64,000 nucleotides of DNA, taken from Tolypothrix sp. PCC 7910. GTDB taxonomy: Bacteria; Cyanobacteriota; Cyanobacteriia; Cyanobacteriales; Nostocaceae. The DNA lies in contig NZ_CP050440.1 of NCBI RefSeq assembly GCF_011769525.1, forward strand, positions 993,501 through 1,057,500. Reading direction: 5' to 3'. Below are positions 18,160 through 28,755 of the stretch, one piece after another. Below the pieces are notes generated by a model. That model was not told where the DNA came from. It ran no database searches and was given only the letters and a program-made list of their open reading frames with translations. Position 1 is the first letter of the stretch; the number at the start of each line of letters is the position of its first letter. The position numbers and the translations under genes were made by a program.

Positions 18160-20509
18160 ATTTAAGCCCTGGAATTTATTTCCAAGAATAGCAAAGGCGA
18201 TCGCTTTATCATTATTGATCGTTTTGTTAACGATCAATAGCCCCGCCTTAGCCGCTACATCTCAGGTTTTACCTGTGCCCTTACCAGAGTTTAAGGGTAA
18301 AATCGGCCTCACCTACAAAGAATCACAACCAGACTTTCCCCAACCTATCGCCGCCCCCGCTAACGCCCCCAACGTCTTGCTAGTCATATTAGATGATGTG
18401 GGCTTTGGACAAGCCAGTACCTTTGGCGGCCCTGTGGATACTCCCAATTTAACGCGCCTAGCCGAGAAAGGATTACGCTACAACCAATTTCACACCACCG
18501 CCCTGTGTTCGCCTACCAGGGCAGCTTTGTTAACTGGACGCAATCACCATTCAGTGAATACAGGAGTAGTTGAAGAATTAGCTACAGGTTATCCTGGCTA
18601 CACAACAGTTTTGCCTAAGAGTGCTGCTACTGTTGCCGAAATCCTGCGACAAAATGGTTATAACACAGCCGCTTTTGGTAAATGGCATAATACACCAGAC
18701 TTTGAAACCAGCGCCGCCGGGCCTTTTGATCGCTGGCCTACAGGATTAGGATTTGAGTATTATTACGGTTTCCTTGGTGGTGATACTAACCAGTGGAGTC
18801 CGGCTTTAGTGGAAAATACTAAACGTGTAGATAAACCCAACAAGCCAGATTATCACCTAACACCTGACTTAGTAGACCATGCGATCGCCTGGATTCGCAA
18901 TCAACAATCCATTGCACCAGAAAAACCATTTTTCGCCTATCTCGCCACCGGTGCTACCCACGCACCCCACCACGCTCCCAAAGAGTGGATTGAGAAATAT
19001 AAAGGTAAATTTGACCAAGGCTGGGATAAATTACGCGAAGAAACCTTTGCCCGACAAAAGCAACAGGGTGTAATTCCCGCTAATGCCCAACTCACTCCCC
19101 GTCCTCAAGAATTGCCAGCTTGGGATTCCCTCTCAGCAGAACAGCAAAAACTCTATGCCCACATGGCAGAGGTATTTGCTGGATTTTTAGCCCATACAGA
19201 TTATGAAGTCGGTAGGTTAATTAATGCCGTTGACCAACTTGGTGAACTGGATAACACCTTAGTCATATATGTGGTGGGAGATAACGGTGCTAGTGCCGAA
19301 GGTGGATTAACAGGTAGCGTTAACGAACTGCAAGTTTTCAACGCCGTACCCGAAAATCTCCAACAACTGCTAGCTGCATATAATGACTTAGGTAGCCCCA
19401 AAACATTCAACCATTTTCCTGCTGCTTGGGCATGGGCAGTCAACACTCCTTTCCAATGGACAAAGCAAATCGCCTCTCACTTTGGCGGTACTCGCAACCC
19501 CTTAGTAATTTTCTGGGGCGCAAATATCAAAGACCAAGGCAGCATTCGCAGCCAATTTCATCATGTAATTGATATTACACCCACAATTTTAGAAGTAGCG
19601 GGAATTACTGCCCCCAAACAAGTGAATGGTGTCAAGCAACAACCAATCGAAGGTACTAGCCTTGCATATACATTTAATAATCCTAATGCGGAGTCTCATC
19701 GGGAAACTCAGTATTTTGAGATGCTAGGCAACCGAGCCATTTATGATGAAGGTTGGGTAGCTGCGGCGCGTCATGGTCGCTTACCTTGGGAACGAACTGT
19801 TAAAGGCAGCTTTGAGACAGATGAGTGGGAACTGTACAACATTGCCGAAGATTTCAGCGAGGCGAATAATCTAGCTAAGAAAAACCCAGAAAAGCTAGAA
19901 AAACTGCAAAAGTTGTTTTTAAAAGAAGCCAAGAAGCATAACGTCTTACCGCTAGACGATCGCATTGCTGAAAGATTTGATGTTAAAATTCGTCCTAGCC
20001 TCACTAGAGGACGCACAAAATTCACTTACTATCCTGGTACAGTGGGCATTCCCGAAGGTAGCGCCCCAAATTTGAAAAATCGCTCCTTCACGATTACAGC
20101 TAATGTAGAAGTTCCCGAAAACGGGGCAGAAGGTGTAATTTTAACCCAAGGCGGTCGCTTTGCTGGTTGGAGCTTTTTCCTAGAGGATAACAAGCCTACT
20201 TATGTTTACAACTATGCCAATACTGCCCGCTATACCATTCAATCACCAGAAAAATTACCCTCCGGTAAATCTACAATCCGGTTCAACTTTGATTATGACG
20301 GTGGTGTAGGTGCAGGTGGCATCGGTAAATTATTCATTAACGAACAACAGGTTGCTGAAGGTCGAGTAGATAAAACCATCGCTTACCGTTTAGCTCTAGA
20401 CGAAACCTTTGATGTAGGCAGAGATACAGGTACTCCTGTGGTTGACACTTACCAAGTACCTTTTAACTTCACTGGTAACTTACAACAAGTCAGCCTGGAG
20501 TTGAAGTAA
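18149..20509 (+). CDS. Exported arylsulfatase
   Basis: 786 residues with signal peptide (hydrophobic 15-30, ending ALA). Sulfatase motif [13 protein letters not shown] carries Cys120, the residue converted to formylglycine, and Arg124; LDDVGFG supplies Asp82/Asp83 for calcium; GKWH and [10 protein letters not shown] add further active-site residues; VVGDNGAS near 377-384 completes the metal site. Hydrolyses sulfate esters to release sulfate outside the cell. The C-terminal 170 residues form a beta-rich domain ([14 protein letters not shown] onwards) found in the long arylsulfatase subtype. ATG overlaps the FGE stop by 11 bases. Likely induced by sulfur limitation. Confidence 0.93.
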   Translation: MKFEFKPWNLFPRIAKAIALSLLIVLLTINSPALAATSQVLPVPLPEFKGKIGLTYKESQPDFPQPIAAPANAPNVLLVILDDVGFGQASTFGGPVDTPNLTRLAEKGLRYNQFHTTALCSPTRAALLTGRNHHSVNTGVVEELATGYPGYTTVLPKSAATVAEILRQNGYNTAAFGKWHNTPDFETSAAGPFDRWPTGLGFEYYYGFLGGDTNQWSPALVENTKRVDKPNKPDYHLTPDLVDHAIAWIRNQQSIAPEKPFFAYLATGATHAPHHAPKEWIEKYKGKFDQGWDKLREETFARQKQQGVIPANAQLTPRPQELPAWDSLSAEQQKLYAHMAEVFAGFLAHTDYEVGRLINAVDQLGELDNTLVIYVVGDNGASAEGGLTGSVNELQVFNAVPENLQQLLAAYNDLGSPKTFNHFPAAWAWAVNTPFQWTKQIASHFGGTRNPLVIFWGANIKDQGSIRSQFHHVIDITPTILEVAGITAPKQVNGVKQQPIEGTSLAYTFNNPNAESHRETQYFEMLGNRAIYDEGWVAAARHGRLPWERTVKGSFETDEWELYNIAEDFSEANNLAKKNPEKLEKLQKLFLKEAKKHNVLPLDDRIAERFDVKIRPSLTRGRTKFTYYPGTVGIPEGSAPNLKNRSFTITANVEVPENGAEGVILTQGGRFAGWSFFLEDNKPTYVYNYANTARYTIQSPEKLPSGKSTIRFNFDYDGGVGAGGIGKLFINEQQVAEGRVDKTIAYRLALDETFDVGRDTGTPVVDTYQVPFNFTGNLQQVSLELK

Positions 20510-20605
20510 TCAATATTGGGGCATGGAAAAGAGGAAGCAGCACCTCGACTCCGCGACAGTTGAGCGTAGTCGAAACTCGGCGACCGGGTGCAGAGGACAA
20601 ATAAC

Positions 20606-20650
20606 TATGCCCAATGCCCAATGCCCAATGCCCAATGCCCAATGCCCCAT
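20606..20650. repeat. ATGCCCA tandem repeat
   Basis: Six or so copies of ATGCCCA just before the transporter gene at 20663; the same unit as at 12762-12790. The preceding 20510-20600 stretch is also dispersed repeat sequence. Confidence 0.7.
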
Positions 20651-20662
20651 ACCCTATAAATC

Positions 20663-21541
20663 ATGAATGAAATATTAGTAATAATTGATAAACTTGCACT
20701 ATTCACATTCATTGTGTTCACTATGTTAGGTGCAGGTTTAGGTCTAACTATCAAACAAATTTGGGAACCACTCCGTAGCCCTAGACTTGTCATTTTATCT
20801 TTGCTGACAAATTTTGTATTAGTGCCCAGTTTTGTTTATCTGCTAGTACAAATAGTGCCTCTAAGTGAAGCATTAAAAGATGGTTTATTAATCATGGCAC
20901 TAGCATCAGGCCCCCCAGCTTTGCCTAAACTTGCGCAAATAGTTAAGGGCAATATAGCCTTTTCTGTGGGATTAATGATGTTGCTGATGTTTGGCACGAT
21001 TTTTTATCTGCCATTAGTACTACCTTTAGTTGTGCAAGGGGTACAAATCAATTCTTGGGATATTTGTAAACCTTTGTTATTGATGATGATTAGCCCATTA
21101 GTAATTGGACTATTTATCAAAGCCAAATTTTCTGCGATCGCTCCTGTTCTCCAGCCTATTTTCTTCAAATTATCTAGTAATGGATTACTTTTAGGTTTAG
21201 TAGTCCGATTAATAATTCACACCAACGATATTATTGGCTTATTAAAAACAGGTGCAATCTTTGTTTGTGCAGTATTTATTATCTTTTCTTTTAGCGTTGG
21301 TTATCTTTTAGGCGGGCCTGGTATTGATACTCAAAGAGTGTTAGGAGTAGGAACAGCACAACGCAATTTTGCCGCAGCATTATTAGTCGCTACAAGTAAT
21401 TTTGAAGATCCCAACGTGGTCAGCATCATCATGGTGACAAGTATATTAATGATGGTGACAGTTCTGATTATCGGGCCAAGGTTTATAGAATTAGACCAGC
21501 CAAAAGATGGAGATATTAAACACTTAGAGATATCAGGGTAA
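20663..21541 (+). CDS. BASS-family (bile acid:sodium symporter-like) transporter
   Basis: 292 residues, almost entirely membrane-embedded with about nine or ten hydrophobic segments. LASGPPALPKLAQIVKGN near 90-107 and GTAQRNFAAALLVAT near 229-243 correspond to the two conserved crossing-helix regions of BASS transporters. Such proteins move organic anions with sodium. Position after the arylsulfatase suggests it imports or exports an organic acid or alcohol product of sulfate-ester breakdown; this is inference. No ribosome binding site is obvious because repeat sequence abuts the ATG. Confidence 0.8.
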   Translation: MNEILVIIDKLALFTFIVFTMLGAGLGLTIKQIWEPLRSPRLVILSLLTNFVLVPSFVYLLVQIVPLSEALKDGLLIMALASGPPALPKLAQIVKGNIAFSVGLMMLLMFGTIFYLPLVLPLVVQGVQINSWDICKPLLLMMISPLVIGLFIKAKFSAIAPVLQPIFFKLSSNGLLLGLVVRLIIHTNDIIGLLKTGAIFVCAVFIIFSFSVGYLLGGPGIDTQRVLGVGTAQRNFAAALLVATSNFEDPNVVSIIMVTSILMMVTVLIIGPRFIELDQPKDGDIKHLEISG

Positions 21542-21726
21542 ATGCATTTTATTTACCAACGAAGATCAAGAATATGCAAATAAAATATTACTGTGAAAAA
21601 ATTTTTAATAAAAATAATTAACAAAAACGGTCTTATATTTTAGAAAATTCCTTGGCGATCGCTCCTCAAAATAAAGGATAAATAATTATCAGTCTTATGA
21701 TAAAATCCTAAATTTGAGGCAAAAAG

Positions 21727-22371
21727 ATGGGTCAAAATCAATTCGAGCTTGTGATTTTTGATTGTGATGGAGTTTTGGTTGATAGCGAACCAATTGTGAA
21801 TCGCATTTTTGCAGAAATGCTCACTGAAGCTGGCTTTCCTATCACCTATGCAGAAGTAACTCAAAAATTTATTGGCAAGTCCTTAAAAACCTGTTTGGAG
21901 ATTATCGAGACATCTTACAACAAACCATTGCCCAAAAGCTTTATCGAACTTAATAAAGAGCGAGAAATCGCTGCCTTGCAGCAAGAATTAAAACCAGTTC
22001 CAGGTATTACCGAAGTATTGGAGCAAATTACATTACCCAAATGTGTGGCATCAAATAGTAGCCACCGCCATATTCAAATGGTATTGAAATTAACGGGGCT
22101 TCTACATAAATTTGATGGCAAAATATATAGCGCTAATGATGTTTCACGCCCCAAACCTTTTCCTGATGTGTATCTCTATGCAGCCGAGCAAATGAATACC
22201 AATCCAGAAGATTGTGCTGTAATTGAAGACTCTGTACCGGGTGTACAAGCAGCATCTGCAGCAGGAATGACTGTTTTTGGCTATGCTCATCACAGCGAGC
22301 GCACTGCTTTAGCTGAGGCTGGAGCCAAAATAGTTTTTCATGATATGCGCCAGCTTTCTCAAATGCTATAG
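21727..22371 (+). CDS. HAD-IA family hydrolase (beta-phosphoglucomutase-like)
   Basis: 214 residues, complete HAD phosphatase: motif I FDCDGVLVDSE near 10-20, motif II Ser in CVASNSSHRH near 100-109, motif III Lys in SRPKPFPDVYLYAAEQ, motif IV CAVIEDSVPGVQAA. A four-helix cap lies between motifs I and II. GAGG is seven bases before the ATG. Likely a sugar-phosphate or phosphoglycolate-type phosphatase; the substrate cannot be told. It is convergent with the next flavin monooxygenase gene (26-base gap). Confidence 0.88.
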   Translation: MGQNQFELVIFDCDGVLVDSEPIVNRIFAEMLTEAGFPITYAEVTQKFIGKSLKTCLEIIETSYNKPLPKSFIELNKEREIAALQQELKPVPGITEVLEQITLPKCVASNSSHRHIQMVLKLTGLLHKFDGKIYSANDVSRPKPFPDVYLYAAEQMNTNPEDCAVIEDSVPGVQAASAAGMTVFGYAHHSERTALAEAGAKIVFHDMRQLSQML

Positions 22372-22396
22372 GTAGGGAATTGGGCATACACCACAT

Positions 22397-23743
22397 CTAG
22401 CTTACAGAGGCGGTTGCAGTCTCAAAGAAGCGGTTAGCGGGGCGCGCTAGTCCTAGATTCTCGCGCAGTGTCTTCCCCTCATACTCTTTGCGGAAAATGC
22501 CACGCCGTTGCAATTCTGGCACAACCTGATCTACAAAATCGTTCAAACCTTCAGGTAAAAAAGGGAACATAACGTTGAAGCCGTCAGATCCTTCTTCAAT
22601 CAGCCATTGCTCCATCTCATCGGCAATGGTTTGGGGTGTACCGACAAAGGCTAGTCCGCCATAACTACCGACATGTTGCGCTAGCTGGCGAATTGTCAAA
22701 TTCTCTTTTTGTGCCATTGTTATGACTCTTTCTCGCGAGCTGCGTCCGGCATTAGTCTCGGGTATTTCTGGCAAGGGGCCGTCTGGATCGAAGTCTGAAA
22801 CATCATAGCCCAGGGCACTATTTAAGCTGGCAATGCCGCTGTCGTAGTGTACTAAGCTATCCAAATGGGCACGTTTAGCCCGTGCATCTGCTAGAGTTTC
22901 GCCTACAATCACCAAAGCGCCGGGAAGAATTTTGATGCTATCTGGATCGCGTCCAATCGCCCGCGCCCGTTTTTTGATGTCAGCAAAGAAAGCTTTGCCT
23001 GACTCCAAATTAGTTGCAGCTGCAAATACGACCTCTGCGGTTTCGGCAGCTAATTGTCGTCCTGCTTCTGATGCTCCCGCCTGAACTATCACAGGCCAAC
23101 CTTGTACAGGTCTAGCAATGTTCAACGGCCCTCGCACCGAGAGATATTTTCCCTGATGAGCTAGAACATGAAATTTGTCGGGATCGAAATAAATTCCGGA
23201 TTCTACGTCTTGGATAAATGCATCGTCAGCGAAGGAATCCCAAAGACCAGTGACGACATCATAAAATTCCCTCGCCCGTGCGTAGCGTTCGTCATGCTCT
23301 ACCTCTTCTTTTAAGCCAAAGTTGAGGGCTGCGTGGGGGTTTGCTGTGGTGACAATATTCCAGCCAGCGCGACCGCCGCTGATATGGTCGAGAGATGCAA
23401 AGCGACGCGCAATATGGAAAGGTGCGTCATAAGTTGTAGAAGCTGTGGCTACCAGACCGATATTTTCGGTGACGCTAGCGAGGGCAGAAAGTAGGGTAAA
23501 AGGTTCAAAGGAAGTGACTGTATGACTGCGCTTGAGGGCGTTGATAGGCATATTCAGCAGCGCCAAGTGATCGGCCATGAAGAATGCGTCAAACTTACCC
23601 TGCTCTAGCTTCTGGATGAATTTTTTCAGCGCCGGAAAGTTGAAATTGGCATCAGGTAAAGCCCCAGGATAGCGCCAAGCACCAGTATGTATGCTGACTG
23701 GGCGCATGAACGCACCTAATTTCAATTGCTTTGCTTTGCTCAT
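22397..23743 (-). CDS. LLM-class flavin monooxygenase, NtaA/SnaA/DszA type
   Basis: 448 residues from ATG 23743, which has GGAGG eight bases upstream; the longer frame starting at 23761 would overlap that site. LKLGAFMRPVSIHTGAWR at the N-terminus, FMADHLALL, ARRFASLDHISGGRAGWNIVTTANPHAALNFG and HDERYARAREFYDVVTGLWDS are hallmark segments of the nitrilotriacetate/dibenzothiophene-sulfone monooxygenase group. Uses reduced FMN and O2. Members act on organosulfur compounds (dibenzothiophene sulfone, dimethyl sulfide) or amines, so it fits the island. Substrate unknown. Its flavin reductase partner is not in the window. Confidence 0.87.
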   Translation of the reverse strand: MSKAKQLKLGAFMRPVSIHTGAWRYPGALPDANFNFPALKKFIQKLEQGKFDAFFMADHLALLNMPINALKRSHTVTSFEPFTLLSALASVTENIGLVATASTTYDAPFHIARRFASLDHISGGRAGWNIVTTANPHAALNFGLKEEVEHDERYARAREFYDVVTGLWDSFADDAFIQDVESGIYFDPDKFHVLAHQGKYLSVRGPLNIARPVQGWPVIVQAGASEAGRQLAAETAEVVFAAATNLESGKAFFADIKKRARAIGRDPDSIKILPGALVIVGETLADARAKRAHLDSLVHYDSGIASLNSALGYDVSDFDPDGPLPEIPETNAGRSSRERVITMAQKENLTIRQLAQHVGSYGGLAFVGTPQTIADEMEQWLIEEGSDGFNVMFPFLPEGLNDFVDQVVPELQRRGIFRKEYEGKTLRENLGLARPANRFFETATASVS

Positions 23744-24153
23744 TAGCCCTTCCTCCAACAATTCTGGATGTTTGGTGAAATGGTATAAAATGTAGAATGA
23801 GACAGATAAACGAGCATCTAAAATTATTTTTTAATACTAGAAAAAACAAACTGAATCACAGTTTCTAAAACTGGTTTTGTAATTTCGTTCATCATTTTTC
23901 TTTCTGAGATTAAGAGGTTACTTATAAAGTAAAAATAAGCTCGACTTGAGCGAACTGGCGTTGTGTTAGGCGCTTATTTCCAAGATGATTTGTCACGAAA
24001 TAACTATCTTCGCACCTAACGCACCATCAATGCGGCGGTGCGTTACGGCTAAATTTCATTGTCTCTAAGTCCCAAATACTTTCATAGCCGTAACACACCC
24101 TACTTCAGATTTGCTAAGACACTAAGATAAACTGTGTTAGTCTACTACAAATA
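23744..24153. other. Intergenic region with MITE-like repeat
   Basis: 410 bases without a gene. Holds the repeat at 24037-24099 and a degenerate flank (GCACCTAACGCACC near 24012). No copy of the dyad motif was found before the NtaA-like gene. Confidence 0.6.
24037..24099. repeat. MITE-like inverted repeat
   Basis: GGTGCGTTACGGCTA (24037-24051) pairs with TAGCCGTAACACACC (24085-24099), one mismatch; followed by CTAC. Same family as 2010-2120 (shared ACACACCCTAC end). Confidence 0.6.
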
Positions 24154-24423
24154 CTAAGAATTGAAAAGCTCATTCAATGAGTTAAAATTTTGTTGAATTG
24201 CTTTAGCTAAATAATTCCCGATCGCATTAATATTTTCTACAGGCAAATTACCTCCTAGAAATACAAAAGCCAAACTAGCGACCCCTAGAACGAAGGCTAA
24301 TGTTCTGCCAAAACAACCAGGATTAATTTCAATAAAGCCTAGTTTTGAGCTTCCTAAAACAGAAATTAACAAAAAAACAATACCTAGGATGAAAAAGATA
24401 TTTGTTGCAGGTAAGGTAGTCAT
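24154..24423 (-). CDS. Small two-helix membrane protein of unknown function
   Basis: 89 residues. Two hydrophobic segments (about 9-26 and 40-57) joined by a short loop (GSSKLGFIEINPG), then a polar tail (NYLAKAIQQNFNSLNEL) that may form an amphipathic helix. I do not recognise the family. It stands alone between repeat-rich gaps, with no clear ribosome binding site. The good codon pattern and plausible topology make it likely real. Confidence 0.55.
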   Translation of the reverse strand: MTTLPATNIFFILGIVFLLISVLGSSKLGFIEINPGCFGRTLAFVLGVASLAFVFLGGNLPVENINAIGNYLAKAIQQNFNSLNELFNS

Positions 24424-24946
24424 TATAATAGCTTAGAATATTGCTATGCTAACATTTATATTATAGCTATTTAAAATTTCAATTTTGGCGCTGAAAGTGA
24501 TTGAAAACATCACTCGGAAAGCTTGTGTCTATTGGAATCATCTTTGGTTTTGGCAAAGAACTCGCTTTTTTGTCTATTCCCTTTTTAAACCAATACGCTT
24601 GGGTCAAGCTCATTAGCGATTGATTTGTCACTTATTAAAGAAGCCAGAAGAATTGGGGGAGAATCCCCCAAACCCCCGATTGGGTGAAGTTTGTGGGGAA
24701 GGTTTCCTTCCACAAAACTTCGGACGGTTGCGTCCCCCAAGCCCTCTCCAAAATTATTGTTCTGTTTTTTTGTTGAGTAACTAGTTTTTTGGTTTTGTTA
24801 TCAATTAATTTTCTTAACTGAACTGTATTTCTTTTTAAACAGTCCCAATGAAACAAGTTTCACGGACAAGTATGAAAATCGAGGCGGGGATTTTTACTCT
24901 TGTAAAGACGCGATTAATCGCGTCTTTACAACTTAGATGAACTTGC
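24424..24946. other. Intergenic region with dispersed hairpin repeats
   Basis: 523 bases without a convincing gene. About 24653-24750 is a C/G-rich dispersed repeat opening with the hairpin TTGGGGGA-GAA-TCCCCCAA (24653-24671). The region ends with the palindrome at 24900-24931. Confidence 0.6.
24900..24931 (-). terminator. 32-bp perfect palindrome after pstB
   Basis: TTGTAAAGACGCGATT at 24900-24915 is followed directly by its complement AATCGCGTCTTTACAA. It lies 16 bases past the pstB stop and can act as terminator. The core GACGCGATTAATCGCGTC recurs at 62344-62361, so it is also a dispersed repeat. Confidence 0.65.
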
Positions 24947-25780
24947 TTAACCGAAGCGTCCACTAATATAGTCTTCGGCTTCTTTAGTTTGCGGCGAACT
25001 GAACATTTCTTCTGTAGGACTAAACTCGACTAATTTTCCGCGGCGTTTGCTGTGTTCGTCTATTTCTGTATTGAAGAAAGCTGTCCAATCTGCAACTCTG
25101 GCTGCTTGTTGCATATTATGGGTAACCATAATGATGGTGTATTGCTCCTTCAATTCTAAACAAAGTTCTTCTACTTGACGGCTAGAAATTGGGTCAAGAG
25201 CTGAGCATGGTTCATCCATTAATAATACATCTGGCTTCATAGCGATCGCTCTGGCAATGCAGAGTCGTTGCTGTTGTCCTCCAGATAAGGCTGTACCCTT
25301 TTCTTTAAGTTTATCTTTGACTTCAGTCCAAATTGCGGCGCGTCGCAGGGAATCTTCGACTAATTCATCCAGATTACCTTTGTAGCCGTTAGAACGGGGG
25401 CCAAAAGCAATATTTTCATAGATTGATTTAGGGAAAGGATTCGGACGTTGAAACACCATCCCAACTTGGCGGCGTAATTTGACAGAATTAATCTTCGGAT
25501 CGTAAATGTTGCGATCGCGGTAATTTAACCTCCCCTCTACCTTTGCACCCGGAATTAAATCGTTCATCCGATTGAAGCAACGTAATAGGGTACTTTTACC
25601 ACATCCTGAAGGGCCAATAAAAGCCACGATTTGTCTCTCAGGAATCTGCAAATAGACATCTAGAAGTGCTAAAAACCCCCCATAATAAACTTTCACACCT
25701 TCAACATCAAATACTTTATTGCCTTGGTCTAGTGTGACACTATCTAATTGACTTCTACTGTTTCTGGGATATGATGGCAT
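24947..25780 (-). CDS. pstB: Phosphate ABC transporter ATPase PstB
   Basis: 277 residues. Walker [17 protein letters not shown] near 56-71, signature [14 protein letters not shown] near 167-180, Walker [14 protein letters not shown], and the PstB-specific [17 protein letters not shown] and [15 protein letters not shown]-type segments. Energises phosphate import with PstA/PstC. AGGAG nine bases before ATG. Last gene of the leftward sbpA-pstSCAB run; gap to pstA 44 bases. Confidence 0.95.
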   Translation of the reverse strand: MPSYPRNSRSQLDSVTLDQGNKVFDVEGVKVYYGGFLALLDVYLQIPERQIVAFIGPSGCGKSTLLRCFNRMNDLIPGAKVEGRLNYRDRNIYDPKINSVKLRRQVGMVFQRPNPFPKSIYENIAFGPRSNGYKGNLDELVEDSLRRAAIWTEVKDKLKEKGTALSGGQQQRLCIARAIAMKPDVLLMDEPCSALDPISSRQVEELCLELKEQYTIIMVTHNMQQAARVADWTAFFNTEIDEHSKRRGKLVEFSPTEEMFSSPQTKEAEDYISGRFG

Positions 25781-25824
25781 TTGGCTAATCTCCTAGTATC
25801 TATCAATTCCTGATGATTTTTTAA

Positions 25825-26724
25825 TTAATGAATAGTGAAGCGCTGCCTAATATAAATGGCTACACCATTTAAAGCTAAAATCAAAAGTAACAACGCAATA
25901 ATTGTTGCGGCGGCTGCATTTGCAAAACCTGGTTCGGGACGAGTAATGTAACTGTAGATTTGAATCGGTAACGCCATAAATCTCTGGAATAAACCAGGGT
26001 TAAATGTGAGAAAACCTACAGCACCGACAACAATTAAAGAAGCTGCATCTCCAATAGCGCGAGATATAGAAATAATTACGCCTGTTAAAATACCAGGAAC
26101 AGCGTAGGGTATGACATGACTACTAATAGTTTTCCATTTAGTAGCACCTAATCCATAAGATGCATATCGCAAAGAATTAGGAACGGCGCGAATTGCTTCT
26201 CTTGCTGTGACAATAATGACTGGTAAAGACAATAAAGATAAAGTCAATGCACCAGAAATTAAAGCGGGGCCAAAGCCTAGCAAATAATTAAAGACTCCTA
26301 AACCCAGCAAGCCATAAACAATAGAAGGTACTCCAGCCAAATTACTGATATTAATCTCAATAATTGCTGTCCACCAATTTCTCGGTGCATACTCCTCTAA
26401 ATATAAAGCGGCTCCCACACCAATAGGAACTGTTACCAAAATTACCACAATTCCTAAAATAATGCTGCTGATAATTGCCGGAAGTATACCACCTTCATCG
26501 GGGAAACGGGAAGGAGTTTCTGTGAGAAAATCGGGCGTTAAAAATCTGCCTAATCCGTCGCGAAGAATATCAAAAAGTAGTAACGCGAGAACGAACAAGC
26601 CCACTAATAAACCTAACAAAAAAAGTATTTCAAATACCTTTCCTAAAGCCTCCCTTTTATCAATATTATCAGTAAATTCTGCTGTCGAATCTAGATAATC
26701 ATCTCGTTGGTAAGTGGTAGCCAT
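25825..26724 (-). CDS. pstA: Phosphate ABC transporter permease PstA
   Basis: 299 residues, six predicted membrane helices. The permease EAA-type loop lies around REAIRAVPNSLRYASYGLGATKWKTI, typical of PstA. With PstC it forms the channel for phosphate. A short polar N-terminus (about 30 residues) precedes the first helix. Follows pstC by only five bases, so it is in the same operon. Confidence 0.93.
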   Translation of the reverse strand: MATTYQRDDYLDSTAEFTDNIDKREALGKVFEILFLLGLLVGLFVLALLLFDILRDGLGRFLTPDFLTETPSRFPDEGGILPAIISSIILGIVVILVTVPIGVGAALYLEEYAPRNWWTAIIEINISNLAGVPSIVYGLLGLGVFNYLLGFGPALISGALTLSLLSLPVIIVTAREAIRAVPNSLRYASYGLGATKWKTISSHVIPYAVPGILTGVIISISRAIGDAASLIVVGAVGFLTFNPGLFQRFMALPIQIYSYITRPEPGFANAAAATIIALLLLILALNGVAIYIRQRFTIH

Positions 26725-26729
26725 ATTTA

Positions 26730-27671
26730 TTAATCGTACTTTTCTTTAAAACGGTTAGCAACCCAGTAACTAATAATGTTCAACGCTAAAGTAATGAGAA
26801 ACAAAAGCGCCCCTACTGCATATAAAGTCTTAAAATTGAGACTTCCCCGAGGACTATCACCACCGGAAATTTGTGCCATGTAGGCTGTCATTGTTTCTAC
26901 TGATTCCGCAAAATTAACCGTGATTCTTGGTTGCTGTCCCGCAGCAATCACAACAGTCATCGTCTCACCCACAGCACGAGAAATACCGAGAATAATTGAA
27001 GCGATAATTCCTGAAAGTGCGGCTGGAAGTACAACTTTAAAAATTGCTTCTAGTTTAGTAATACCTAAAGCGTAAGCGCCTTCTCGCAAAGAACGGGGAA
27101 CTGATTTAATCGCATCTAAGCTAATAGAACCAACAGTAGGAGTAATCATAACTCCCATCATTAACCCTGCACTTAAAGCGTTGAATAATTCTAAAGGAAA
27201 TACATTACGTAGCAATGGCGTAATAAATAGTAATGCAAAATATCCATAGACTACAGTTGGTATCCCTGCCAAAAGTTCAACCGCTGGGCGTAAAATTGCT
27301 GCTACTTTCGGTTGAGCATATTCACTCAAATAGATTGCTGAAGATAAACCAAGGGGAATAGCCACCGCCATTGCGATCGCAGTTGTTAATAATGTACCGT
27401 TAATCAAAGGCCAAACGCCAAAATGCTTATCGGCAAATAGTGGTGTCCACTTCGTATCTAAGAAGAATTGAGCGAAAGAAACCTCTTGAAAAAATCCAAA
27501 TGTTTCTTGAAAGATAATTAAGACAATTCCAAAAGTAGTTAAGACAGAAACAAAAGCACAAGCAAATAAAATTACCCCAATTATCTTTTCTAGTATATCA
27601 TCTGAGGCATTTTTTTCTAGCGAATCACCAAACCTGGAAAATGAATCGTCTTGCGAATTTATATTTTGCAT
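26730..27671 (-). CDS. pstC: Phosphate ABC transporter permease PstC
   Basis: 313 residues, six hydrophobic segments. The coupling loop [33 protein letters not shown] identifies PstC, and [17 protein letters not shown] is the conserved helix that follows. Partner of PstA. Upstream GAG within GAGAAG serves as ribosome site. Gap to pstS is 24 bases. Confidence 0.93.
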   Translation of the reverse strand: MQNINSQDDSFSRFGDSLEKNASDDILEKIIGVILFACAFVSVLTTFGIVLIIFQETFGFFQEVSFAQFFLDTKWTPLFADKHFGVWPLINGTLLTTAIAMAVAIPLGLSSAIYLSEYAQPKVAAILRPAVELLAGIPTVVYGYFALLFITPLLRNVFPLELFNALSAGLMMGVMITPTVGSISLDAIKSVPRSLREGAYALGITKLEAIFKVVLPAALSGIIASIILGISRAVGETMTVVIAAGQQPRITVNFAESVETMTAYMAQISGGDSPRGSLNFKTLYAVGALLFLITLALNIISYWVANRFKEKYD

Positions 27672-27695
27672 AAACTTCTCATGAATTAAGCTTAA

Positions 27696-28697
27696 TTAAA
27701 TAAAGTTAGTAATTGGCTCCCCAGGTTTAGCTTTTTTAAACTTTGTTCCCGTCTCACTTTTAGCAAACTTTTGTTTTACTTTGACGTAGGCTTCATCTGG
27801 TAACGCTACATAACCAACGCTATCTACCCATTTCCAAGAATTATCTAGATAAAAATCGACAAACTCTTTAACTGCTGGTTTATTATCTAAGGATTTTTTA
27901 CTGACGTAGATGAATAAAGGACGAGATAAAGGTGTGTAGGTATTTTTAATAACGTTATCTACCGGAACGGGTTTTTCACACTTTCCTGTCGGACTTTCTA
28001 CAGCCACTAAATTTAGTTTGTCTTGGTTTTGAATGTAATAAGATATCCCTACATAACCCAAGGCTGTTGCATCACCTGATACCCCTTGTACAAGGAGGTT
28101 TTGATTGTGGCTAGGAGTATAATCTGTGCGCCCATTTTTAGCTTTACCAGTCACAGCTTGAGTCATATAATCAAATGTTCCTGTATCCGAAGCTGGAGCA
28201 TATAACTTGAGTTTTTGATTCGGAAACTTCGGATTAACTTGATTCCAAGTTAAAATTTTACCGTCTGATTTAGCACTCCAAATTTTATCTAATTCCTTAA
28301 TTGTTAAACATTGAGCAAAATTATTTTGACGGTTAGCAATGACAGCAATTCCATCTAAAGCTATGGGTAACTCTACAAATTCAATTTTCTTACTGCTACA
28401 TTTTTTGATTTCTTCATCTCTAATGGTACGAGAAGCACCAACAATATCAATATCACCATTACAAAACTTACTGATACCACCACCAGTCCCACTAGAGGCG
28501 ACACTAACTTGTGCTTGAGGTTTTACCTTACCGTACTCTTCTGCAACTGCTAAAGAAATTGGAAAACCCACAGCAGCACCATCAATACTCACCTGACTTT
28601 TCAATTCTTGTCCGCCGTTACAAGCAGTAATACTGCTGATAATCAACATAAAGTTGGTGAGATAACAGCTAGATTTAAATATGCTACGCCAGCTCAT
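27696..28697 (-). CDS. PstS/SphX-family phosphate-binding lipoprotein
   Basis: 333 residues. N-terminal hydrophobic segment with lipobox SITAC (lipid anchor). The phosphate-binding pattern is present: SIDGAAVGFPISLAVAEEY, SSGTGGGISKFCNGDIDIVGASR and APASDTGTFDYM, in which Ser/Thr/Arg/Asp residues hold phosphate. Feeds PstCAB. Follows the sulfate-binding protein gene by 58 bases on the same strand. I find no Pho box directly upstream; if co-transcribed with sbpA the operon's control would lie before that gene. Confidence 0.9.
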   Translation of the reverse strand: MSWRSIFKSSCYLTNFMLIISSITACNGGQELKSQVSIDGAAVGFPISLAVAEEYGKVKPQAQVSVASSGTGGGISKFCNGDIDIVGASRTIRDEEIKKCSSKKIEFVELPIALDGIAVIANRQNNFAQCLTIKELDKIWSAKSDGKILTWNQVNPKFPNQKLKLYAPASDTGTFDYMTQAVTGKAKNGRTDYTPSHNQNLLVQGVSGDATALGYVGISYYIQNQDKLNLVAVESPTGKCEKPVPVDNVIKNTYTPLSRPLFIYVSKKSLDNKPAVKEFVDFYLDNSWKWVDSVGYVALPDEAYVKVKQKFAKSETGTKFKKAKPGEPITNFI

Positions 28698-28755
28698 AAA
28701 CTATCCAAAATTTGCAAGTAATTTAAATTGCGAGGCTTTCTAGTGGAATCAGAAA

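Noticed and set aside
24635-24856. Short leftward protein-coding frame
   Set aside because: It lies in a GC-rich dispersed repeat (24653-24750) and has no protein-like features.
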